From assembly GCF_900290235.1 (NCBI RefSeq), contig NZ_OLMK01000001.1:62001-126000 (forward strand): a stretch of 64,000 bases of DNA, written 5' to 3'. The position numbers and the translations under genes are program-made. The DNA is from Streptomyces sp. MA5143a. GTDB taxonomy: Bacteria; Actinomycetota; Actinomycetes; Streptomycetales; Streptomycetaceae. This document shows positions 18,133-25,081 of the stretch, one piece after another. Position 1 is the first letter of the stretch; every line of letters starts with the position of its first letter. Below the pieces are notes generated by a model, which saw nothing but the letters and a program-made list of their open reading frames with translations, made no database searches and was not told the DNA's origin.

Positions 18133-18738
18133 ATGCCTCTCATTCCCGAGGAGCCTCAGATTCACGAGAGTGCCCAGGGTCCGCGCGCCACTCCGGCCAG
18201 CGGCCGCGTCGCGCCGACCCCTCGTCCCGTACCCGGACCCCGTCCCGCGGCCCCGCCGCGTCCCGGCCGCCCGGGTCCTGCCCGGCCGGTGCCGGCCCAG
18301 CGCGCGTCGCACACCGCGGCAAAGCCCGGGCCGTCCGCTCCGGCCGCCAATCCGCAGATCCAGCTTCTCCCGGCCTCGGCCGAGGGCGCGCTGGACGCCG
18401 CGGAGGAAGCCGTCGACCTGCTGCTGGAGTCGGGGCGCGCCCCCGGCGACGTACTGGTGATCACCACCGGTGAGCAGCACCCGTGGGCAGCCCACGAGCT
18501 CTCCTTCGGGGAGAGCGCGTACTGGGCCCAGCACGACGCGGGAGACGACGTGTTCTACGCCGACGCCTCCGCCGTCGGGCGCGCCGCGCCGCGTCCCGTG
18601 GTCGTGGTCGCCGTCAACGGCGGCACCGAGGCCCTCGCCGCGCAGACACTGCCCCAGGCTCTCGGCCGGGCGCGTGCGCTGCTGATCGTCTGTGGCGACC
18701 CGCAGAAGATCAACGCGCTGCTGGGCGCCGGAGTCTGA
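18133..18738 (+). CDS. Hypothetical protein with a UvrD-helicase-tail-like C-terminus
   Basis: The function is not recognised. The chosen ATG at 18133 gives 201 residues. Residues 15-80 are Pro/Ala/Arg-rich and probably disordered. Residues 85-201 form a compact alpha/beta domain: AAEEAVDLLLESGRAPGDV, then VLVITTGEQHPWAAHEL, and finally VVVVAVNGGTEALAAQTLP and LGRARALLIVCGDPQKINALLG. This last part resembles the terminal UvrD_C/AAA_12 strand of superfamily 1 helicases, where a conserved ALTRAR segment is followed by the last strand. No ATPase motifs exist here, so it would be a stand-alone tail domain. That is an inference from motif shape. No strong ribosome-binding site precedes the ATG; an in-frame ATG at about 18082 is an alternative. 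Confidence 0.65.
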   Translation: MPLIPEEPQIHESAQGPRATPASGRVAPTPRPVPGPRPAAPPRPGRPGPARPVPAQRASHTAAKPGPSAPAANPQIQLLPASAEGALDAAEEAVDLLLESGRAPGDVLVITTGEQHPWAAHELSFGESAYWAQHDAGDDVFYADASAVGRAAPRPVVVVAVNGGTEALAAQTLPQALGRARALLIVCGDPQKINALLGAGV

Positions 18739-19120
18739 ACGACCGCGGACCCTCCCGGTAGGCCCGTCCGGGCACACCGGGGAGCGACGCGTGCCCGTCA
18801 CGGCCCCCGGGGCGCCGTGACGGCCACACCCCGCGACGGGGCGCTTCGGCGTGCCGGCGGGGTGTTTCGCGTGCCCGCGCGCGGGGCGGGACGGCGAGCG
18901 AGGGGCGGGCAAGGCTCGGCTGGTGCTGGTGCTGGTGCGAGGCCGGGGAGGCGCGGGGCCGGGAGGGTGGAGTACGCCCTACGCATGTGTGTGCGCGGGC
19001 GCACGTACCCGTAGGTGCACGCACGCGCGAGTGCCCTGTGGCGTGTGGGGGCGCGTGCGTGGCCTGAAGTGTGCCGGCGCCGCCGGGGTCGGCGTGACGG
19101 GAGGGCCCGAAGGCCCCGGG
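18739..19120. other. Gene-free stretch with terminator hairpin
   Basis: CCGTCACGGC (18795-18804) pairs with GCCGTGACGG (18814-18823), a likely terminator for the upstream gene. The rest, especially 18850-19080, is G-rich with alternating purine/pyrimidine GCGTGTGTGCGCG runs. No gene with convincing codon bias was seen. Confidence 0.65.
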
Positions 19121-19747
19121 TCAGCGGGCCGCCGCTCGGCGCAGTACCTCGGAGGCCACCCCGCCGGTGCGCGGTATCGGCGGCGGTGCCATGGCCGTGG
19201 CGAACGGCTCGGCCGGTGAGTCCGCGTGGGGGCGGCGGCCGCCGCGGCCCTCGCCGAGGACCTGCCAGCCGTCACGTGTCAGCGTGATGTACGCCCCGCA
19301 GCGCAGTCCGTGCAGGGTGCAGGCGTCCCGCAGTCCCCACATCCACGCCCCGTCCTCCTCCGTCCAACGCGCGTCCCCGTCGCGGCAGTACAGCAGGACG
19401 GCCGTCCGGACCGGCGCGCGCCGGCGCAGGTCGTGCGGGATGACCCGGCGCAGCTGCGCGAGGAGCGCGTTACGGAACATCCAGCCGTCCGCCGGGGCCG
19501 GTCGCCTGATGAACGAGGCGCTCGCCCGCAGCCGTTCGTCGGGGTCCAGGACGGCGATGACCGCCGTCGCGGGCCGCGGCTGGTGGCGCGCGTGCAGTCC
19601 GCTGACGACCTCCCGGGGATTACGCAGCAGCGGAATCCCCGCGGCGGCCCATTCCGCGGGCTCGAGCAACCGGTTGGCGGAAGCGGCGGACAGGTCGGCA
19701 GACGTCGACATGGAGGCCGCCGAGGACGGAGCGAATCCGAAGGTCAC
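19121..19747 (-). CDS. Conserved hypothetical protein (Streptomyces-type)
   Basis: The protein is 208 residues from GTG 19747, with a strong GAAGGGAGG ribosome-binding site. I do not recognise a domain. It is soluble, with Trp/Arg-rich motifs (LLEPAEWAAAGIPLLRNPREVVSGLHARH; RTAVLLYCRDGDARWTEEDGAWMWGL) and a Pro-rich C-terminal tail from about residue 165. High third-position GC and the strong ribosome-binding site support it as a real gene. It is divergent from recQ across 350 bases. Confidence 0.75.
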   Translation of the reverse strand: MTFGFAPSSAASMSTSADLSAASANRLLEPAEWAAAGIPLLRNPREVVSGLHARHQPRPATAVIAVLDPDERLRASASFIRRPAPADGWMFRNALLAQLRRVIPHDLRRRAPVRTAVLLYCRDGDARWTEEDGAWMWGLRDACTLHGLRCGAYITLTRDGWQVLGEGRGGRRPHADSPAEPFATAMAPPPIPRTGGVASEVLRRAAAR

Positions 19748-20097
19748 GATCCTCCCTTCGGCTACGCGCCCACACTGCGGGCGGGGTCGGACTGGGGGAG
19801 CGCACGCCGCAGCAGAAGCCCTACCGGTTCACCGGTGGGCCGTGCGGGGAGCGGACCTCAATTCTTCCTGCCGAACTTGGTTGCGGCAACGAGCAATTGG
19901 GGCCACTGGCGGTTTTGTGGTGATCCACCGTTTATATCCCCGCCCTGTGGGAGTCGTCGGCAACGCCCCGGGGGGCGGGTGGCAGCGCGCTGTTGACGTG
20001 TCGATCCGGGGCGGGACACCGGTCGTGGCTGCTTGTGAGGGAGGGGTCGCGGGGGGTGAGGTGGCTGACTGTCCGAGGTATCGGGTTGCATGGGGAC
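19748..20097. other. Divergent intergenic region upstream of recQ
   Basis: No gene was seen. A small palindrome (CCTACCGGTTCACCGGTGGG near 19820-19840) and an AT-richer patch at 19865-19940 are probably part of the two divergent promoters. No clear operator was recognised. Confidence 0.5.
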
Positions 20098-22257
20098 ATG
20101 GACACCGAGAAGCTCCGTGCCGAAGCCGACGCCATCCTCGCCGAGCTCGTCGGCGACCCCACGGGGTCGGCGAGGCTCCGGGAGGACCAGTGGCAGGCGG
20201 TGGCGGCCCTCGTGGAGGAGCGCCGACGCGCCCTGGTGGTGCAGCGCACCGGCTGGGGCAAGTCGGCGGTGTACTTCGTCGCCACCGCCCTGCTGCGCCG
20301 CCGCGGATCCGGTCCGACGGTGATCGTCTCGCCCCTGCTGGCGCTGATGCGCAACCAGGTCGAGTCGGCGGCGCGCGCCGGCATCCAGGCGCGCACCATC
20401 AACTCGGCCAACCCGGAGGAGTGGGAGACCGTCTACGGGGAGGTCGAGCGCGGTGAGGCCGACGTCCTCCTCGTCAGCCCCGAGCGCCTCAACTCCGTGG
20501 ACTTCCGCGAGCATGTGCTGCCCCGGCTCGCGGCCACCACCGGTCTGCTGGTGGTCGACGAGGCGCACTGCATCTCCGACTGGGGACACGACTTCCGGCC
20601 GGACTACCGCCGGTTGAGGGCGATGCTGGCCGAACTCCGCCCAGGCGTACCGGTGCTCGCCACCACGGCCACCGCGAACGCGCGGGTGACGGCCGACGTG
20701 GCCGAGCAGCTGGGCACCGGCAGCGGCGAGGCCCTGGTGCTGCGCGGCCCGCTGGAGCGGGAGAGCCTCCGCCTCGGGGTCGTCCGCCTGCCCGACGCGG
20801 CACACCGGCTGGCCTGGCTGGCGGAGCACCTCCAGGAGCTCCCGGGTTCCGGGATCATCTACACCCTCACGGTGGCCGCCGCCGAGGAGGCCACCGCCTT
20901 CCTGCGGCAGCGCGGCTTCGAGGTGACGTCCTACACGGGGCGCACGGAGAACGCCGACCGGCTCCAGGCCGAGACCGACCTCCAGGAGAACCGGGTGAAG
21001 GCGCTGGTCGCGACCTCGGCCCTCGGTATGGGCTTCGACAAGCCGGACCTGGGGTTCGTGGTCCATCTGGGTTCGCCGTCCTCGCCGATCGCCTACTACC
21101 AGCAGGTGGGGCGCGCGGGGCGCGGTGTGGCGCACGCCGATGTCCTGCTGCTGCCGGGCAAGGAGGACGAGGCCATCTGGCGCTACTTCGCCGACACCGC
21201 CTTCCCTCCCGAGGCGCAGGTCCGGCAGACCCTCACGGCCCTCGCCGAAGCGGGACGGCCGCTGTCGGTGCCGGCCCTGGAGACGTCCGTGGACCTCCGG
21301 CGCACCCGGCTGGAGACCATGCTGAAGGTGCTCGACGTGGACGGGGCGGTCAAGCGGGTCAAGGGCGGCTGGATCTCCACCGGCGAGCCCTGGTACTACG
21401 ACGCCGAGCGGTACGCGTGGGTCGCCAAGCAGCGGGCGGCCGAGCAGCAGGCCATGCGCGACTACGTGAGCACGTCCGGGTGCCGGATGGAGTTCCTGCG
21501 CCACCAGCTCGACGACGAGGGTGCCACCCCCTGCGGCCGGTGCGACAACTGCGCGGGGGCCTGGGCCGACTCCTCCGTCTCGACGGACACGCTGACCAGC
21601 GCGACGCAGGAACTGGCCCGCCCCGGCGTCGAGGTCGAGCCGCGCAAGATGTGGCCGACGGGGATGCCCGCCCTCGGCGTCGACCTCAAGGGCCGTATCC
21701 CGGCCGCCGAGCAGTGCTCCACCGGGCGAGCCCTGGGGCGGCTCTCGGACATCGGGTGGGGCAACCGGCTGCGCCCGCTGCTGGCCGAGAACGCCTCGGA
21801 CGGACCCGTCCCCGACGATGTCCTCAAGGCCGTGGTGACGGTCCTCGCCGACTGGGCCCGCTCCTCGGAAGGCTGGGCGTCCGACGGTCCCGGCTCCGCC
21901 GCCCGACCCGTCGGCGTCGTCGCCATGCCCTCCCTGCGGCGCCCCCGGCTCGTCGCCTCGCTCGCCGAACGCGTCGCCGCCATCGGGCGTCTGCCCTTCC
22001 TCGGCAGCCTGGCGTACACCGCGCAGGGCGGCGAGCACACGGCCCGCCGCAGCAACTCCGCACGGCACCTCCAGGCACTGTCCGCCGCCCTCATCGTGCC
22101 CGACGAACTGGCCGCGGCTCTCGGCGCGGCCTCGGGCCCCGTGCTGCTGGTGGACGACTTCGTCGACTCCGGCTGGACCCTCGCCGTCTCCGCCCGTCTG
22201 CTGCGCCGGGCGGGAGCCGGCCCGGTGCTGCCCCTGGTGCTCGCCACGGCGGGCTGA
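20098..22257 (+). CDS. RecQ-family DNA helicase with C-terminal phosphoribosyltransferase-like domain
   Basis: The protein is 719 residues from ATG 20098. RecQ motifs are in order: Q-motif LREDQWQAV, Walker A RTGWGKSAVYF (near residue 57), DEAH VVDEAHCISDWGHDFRPDYR (near 145), ATTATANARV, SALGMGFDKPDLGFVVH and QQVGRAGRG. A zinc-binding cysteine set (CRMEFLRHQL ... CGRCDNC) follows near 465-485. Residues about 520-719 have no counterpart in classical RecQ/RQC-HRDC enzymes and end in VLLVDDFVDSGWTLAVSARLL, which has the form of a PRPP-binding loop of type I phosphoribosyltransferases. It is probably a DNA-repair helicase; what the tail does is unknown. Confidence 0.88.
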   Translation: MDTEKLRAEADAILAELVGDPTGSARLREDQWQAVAALVEERRRALVVQRTGWGKSAVYFVATALLRRRGSGPTVIVSPLLALMRNQVESAARAGIQARTINSANPEEWETVYGEVERGEADVLLVSPERLNSVDFREHVLPRLAATTGLLVVDEAHCISDWGHDFRPDYRRLRAMLAELRPGVPVLATTATANARVTADVAEQLGTGSGEALVLRGPLERESLRLGVVRLPDAAHRLAWLAEHLQELPGSGIIYTLTVAAAEEATAFLRQRGFEVTSYTGRTENADRLQAETDLQENRVKALVATSALGMGFDKPDLGFVVHLGSPSSPIAYYQQVGRAGRGVAHADVLLLPGKEDEAIWRYFADTAFPPEAQVRQTLTALAEAGRPLSVPALETSVDLRRTRLETMLKVLDVDGAVKRVKGGWISTGEPWYYDAERYAWVAKQRAAEQQAMRDYVSTSGCRMEFLRHQLDDEGATPCGRCDNCAGAWADSSVSTDTLTSATQELARPGVEVEPRKMWPTGMPALGVDLKGRIPAAEQCSTGRALGRLSDIGWGNRLRPLLAENASDGPVPDDVLKAVVTVLADWARSSEGWASDGPGSAARPVGVVAMPSLRRPRLVASLAERVAAIGRLPFLGSLAYTAQGGEHTARRSNSARHLQALSAALIVPDELAAALGAASGPVLLVDDFVDSGWTLAVSARLLRRAGAGPVLPLVLATAG

Positions 22258-22887
22258 GCATTCCCCTCACCTGCGGACACAGGCGGGATGTCGGGCAGTT
22301 CGGTGGGCCGGCCGGGACTTTCTGTCTGATCCCGAGTGAGCAGTGCGGCGAGTCGATCTCCCTGAGTCCGGGCGACGGATGCTCCCGCGTCCTGCGACTG
22401 ACGCTTCCGTCCGGCACCCGCCTCGCGAGCTGATCGCGACGAGCGTCCCGAGGACGCGGATGTGCTGGCGGTCTGCCCCGGGCGGTTCCTCGACTCGCCG
22501 ACCTCCGATGAGCTCGGCGGACGCAGGCCGGCCGTGCCTCCGTCACCCGTCCGGCCGCATGCCGCGGTCGTCGTCGGCCACCGCGGCCCCGCTCAGGCCT
22601 AGGCCGAGGTGGGCAGCGGATCAAGGCTCGTTTTCCGCACAGTGACGTCCTGGTCGGCTCGGGGCCGGCCTCCGCCCCGAAACCAAGCGGGTGGACGGAG
22701 TCGACTGCGGCCGGATGCCGGGGATCCGGGGTGGGCGGGTTCGCGTCGTTCATGGCCCCATGCAAGCCGACGCCTCCGACATCGCGGGGACGAGCGGTGC
22801 AAATCTGTGGACAACCTCTGACGTGGTCATGGTCGGACTTATCCACAGGTCAAAGCGGAATTTCAAGATCCGCGAGATGGTCGCCGC
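22258..22887. other. 630-bp gene-poor region with a possible gene remnant and two DnaA-box-like sites
   Basis: No intact gene was found. Bases 22402-22602 form an open frame with strong GC3 bias but no good start codon (see findings). Near the right end, TGTGGACAA (22806-22814) and TTATCCACA (22839-22847) are oppositely oriented DnaA-box matches upstream of the DUF4192 gene. Confidence 0.55.
22806..22847. promoter_or_regulatory. Two DnaA-box-like sites in inverted orientation
   Basis: TTGTCCACA (minus strand, 22814-22806) fits the Streptomyces DnaA box, and TTATCCACA (plus strand, 22839-22847) is the classical box. They are separated by 24 bases and lie 40-80 bases before the DUF4192 start codon. 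Confidence 0.55.
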
Positions 22888-24744
22888 ATGACGAATCACA
22901 GCGAAGCGGCCGGGACCTCCGGCAACGGTGACATCAGCGGGCAGAACGGATGGAGTGGGCGAGGGGAGACCACCGCGTACGAGGACCGCGAGCGGCGTCC
23001 TCTCCCGGACCGTGACGAGTGGCGGTCGCGGTCTCGGTCGGAGCGCGACGAGTGGGTCCCGCAGCATCAGCCCGGGCACGACGAGTCCGCAGGGCACGGG
23101 GCGGTGCACGACAGGCACGGGGCGGTGTCTGACAGGCACGGGGCCGTACCTGACAGGGCGGTGCCGATCGTGGGGCACGCGGCGGTACCCGAGGGGACAG
23201 GCCCGCTCATGGGGCACGGTGAACGCAGGGCGTACGCGGGCCACGGCACGGCCGCCGGACCCGGCGGCGAGCAGCAGGTCACACTGCGGACCCCGGCCGA
23301 GCTGGCCGACGCCCTGCCGTATCTGCTCGGCTACCGCCCCGAGGACAGCATCGTCCTCGTCGCACTGCACGACGGCGAGGCGAAGGGGCGGTTCGGCGGG
23401 CGTGCCCGGCTCGGGATCCCGCCGCACACGGACGACTGGCCGTCCGTGGCGCAGCAACTGGCCCAAGGGCTGGTGACCGGCAGCGAGCGCCGGGGCGCCA
23501 AACCGGAGAGCATGGTCGCCTTCCTGTGCCAGGACCCGGCGGACGGCGAGTCGGCGCGCGACGTCATGGAGCGCCTGCGGCCACTGGCCCAGCTCCTGCG
23601 CAGGGCATGCGGCGCTCTCGACGTCCCGGTGGTCGAGGCACTGTGCATCTCCGACGGCCGCTTCTGGTCGTACTGCTGCCCGGGCAACGGGTGCTGTTCC
23701 CCCGACGGCGAGGCGATGGGGCTGCCCGGCACCTCCGTACTGGCCGCCGCCGCGACCTACGCGGGTCTTCAGGTGCGCGGCACGCTGAGGGAATTGCGTG
23801 CACGGCTCATGCCCTGGGAGACCGCGGCGGCATTGCAGCAGGAGGCCGCCCTCGACACTGCCCAGGCTGCCCTCGTCCCGCGCATCCTGGAAGCGGAGAG
23901 CCGCGCTGACGTGGCGGAGGAGACGATCGCGGTGGTCCGGCGCGCCATGGAGCGCCTCGCGGCCGTACCGACCGTGTCCGGCACCCTCGACGCGGATCTG
24001 CGCGACGACGAGCTGATCGGTCATGACGACGCCGCGACCATGATTCTGGGCCTCCAGGACAGGGCGACCCGGGATCGGGCCGCGGAGTGGATGGAGGGTG
24101 ACGAGGCGAGTCCCGCGCTCCGACTCTGGCGCGCTCTCGCCCGCCGCTGCGTGGGCCCCTACGGAGAACACGCCGCCGCCCCTCTCACGCTGGCCGGCTG
24201 GGTGGCGTGGTCCACGGGCGACGAGCTGGAGGCCCGCGAAGCCCTCGCCATGGCCCTCGCCGCCGACCGCGACTACCTCTTCGCCCGACTCCTCCACCAG
24301 GCCTGCAACGAAGGCCTCGACCCCGAGTCGATCCGCCGTTGCCTCCGCGCGGAACGCAGGGGACGGGAGCATCCGAACCTTCCGACGACCACGACGGAGG
24401 CCGACGCCGAGGAAGCACCGGACGTTGCCGAACTGCCGAGCGAGGTGACAACCGCCGTCGAGGCGTCGCCCGGTGACGTGGCATCCGCTGACAAGGCATG
24501 CGGCACCGGTTCTCGGCGCCGGCGCCGGTCACGACCGGAGCGGAGCCCGGACACCCGCGCCGGCCGTCGTTCGCCCGGCGGTGCGGCCCAGCCACGTCGC
24601 CCGCGTTCCACCGACGGCGCCGTGCCGGGAGGCCGCCGCTCGGCACGGGCCGCCGACGGCCCCAGCGGCCGAGCACGGGCCCGTCGGGCCGTCGACGGCC
24701 CGGGTGCGAAGCCGGAGGGGACGCACAGCGATGAACAGCCGTGA
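22888..24744 (+). CDS. DUF4192 domain-containing protein with repeat-rich N-terminus
   Basis: The protein is 618 residues from ATG 22888. Residues 1-130 are charged and low-complexity and contain an eight-residue tandem motif (HGAVHDR, HGAVSDR, HGAVPDR). The DUF4192 core begins at VTLRTPAELADALPYLLGYRPEDSIVLVAL (near 132) and runs to about 490, including ALCISDGRFWSYCC and LTLAGWVAWSTGDELEAREALAMALAADRDYLFARLL. The last 130 residues are Arg/Ser/Pro-rich and disordered. The biochemical role of the family is unknown to me. Two DnaA-box-like sequences lie just upstream, and a tandem DNA repeat overlaps the end of the gene and continues past it. Confidence 0.85.
   Translation: MTNHSEAAGTSGNGDISGQNGWSGRGETTAYEDRERRPLPDRDEWRSRSRSERDEWVPQHQPGHDESAGHGAVHDRHGAVSDRHGAVPDRAVPIVGHAAVPEGTGPLMGHGERRAYAGHGTAAGPGGEQQVTLRTPAELADALPYLLGYRPEDSIVLVALHDGEAKGRFGGRARLGIPPHTDDWPSVAQQLAQGLVTGSERRGAKPESMVAFLCQDPADGESARDVMERLRPLAQLLRRACGALDVPVVEALCISDGRFWSYCCPGNGCCSPDGEAMGLPGTSVLAAAATYAGLQVRGTLRELRARLMPWETAAALQQEAALDTAQAALVPRILEAESRADVAEETIAVVRRAMERLAAVPTVSGTLDADLRDDELIGHDDAATMILGLQDRATRDRAAEWMEGDEASPALRLWRALARRCVGPYGEHAAAPLTLAGWVAWSTGDELEAREALAMALAADRDYLFARLLHQACNEGLDPESIRRCLRAERRGREHPNLPTTTTEADAEEAPDVAELPSEVTTAVEASPGDVASADKACGTGSRRRRRSRPERSPDTRAGRRSPGGAAQPRRPRSTDGAVPGGRRSARAADGPSGRARARRAVDGPGAKPEGTHSDEQP
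23088..23160 (+). repeat. 24-bp in-frame tandem repeat in the DUF4192 gene
   Basis: Three copies of a roughly 24-bp unit, GACAGGCACGGGGCGGTG with variants, encode successive HGAV-x-DR motifs. Confidence 0.85.
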
Positions 24745-24910
24745 CATGGAAGGGACGCATTTCGATGCACGGCCATGGCCCGGAGGGACGGTACGCCGCC
24801 GGGGTAGCCGTGAACCGGAAGAGACGACGCCGATGAGTGGCCGTGCCCCGGATGGGACGTAGCCGATGAACGGCCGTGCCCCGGATGGGACGTAGCCGAT
24901 GAACGGCCGT
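24739..24910. repeat. About five degenerate 33-35-bp tandem repeats across a gene end
   Basis: Two adjacent units, 24841-24873 and 24874-24906, are identical 33-mers beginning CCGTGCCCCGGATGGGACGT. A degenerate copy is at 24808-24840, and two older ones are at 24739-24772 and 24773-24807. The array starts inside the last codons of the DUF4192 gene and runs into the intergenic space. Confidence 0.9.
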
Positions 24911-25078
24911 GACCCGGAGTGGAGCCGTTCCGTTCACCTGAGTGGCGGTATCCGTGGCTTGCCCTCGCCGCCACCCCGCCCCGTCACACCGCCACCGCTG
25001 TTCTCCACCAGGTGCCGAGCGCACCCACCGCGCGCCGAACGCAGAAGAAGCAACCCCATACGCAGAAGAAGCCACCCC
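24745..25078. other. Repeat-bearing intergenic region before the debranching-like gene
   Basis: It holds most of the 33-bp repeat array and a 21-bp tandem duplication that contains the next gene's ribosome-binding site. No independent gene was seen. Confidence 0.6.
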
Positions 25079-25081
25079 ATG
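25040..25081 (+). repeat. 21-bp duplication of a ribosome-binding site and start-codon context
   Basis: CGCAGAAGAAGCAACCCCAT-A (25040-25060) is followed directly by CGCAGAAGAAGCCACCCCAT-G (25061-25081). The second copy ends in the real ATG at 25079; the first ends in ATA at the equivalent position. Confidence 0.9.

Noticed and set aside
19858..22068. Long minus-strand open frame opposite recQ
   Set aside because: It is a shadow of the helicase gene, with no ribosome-binding site and a composition typical of antisense frames.
24739..24910. CRISPR array
   Set aside because: The repeats are contiguous 33-35-bp units without spacers and degenerate steadily. They are a minisatellite.
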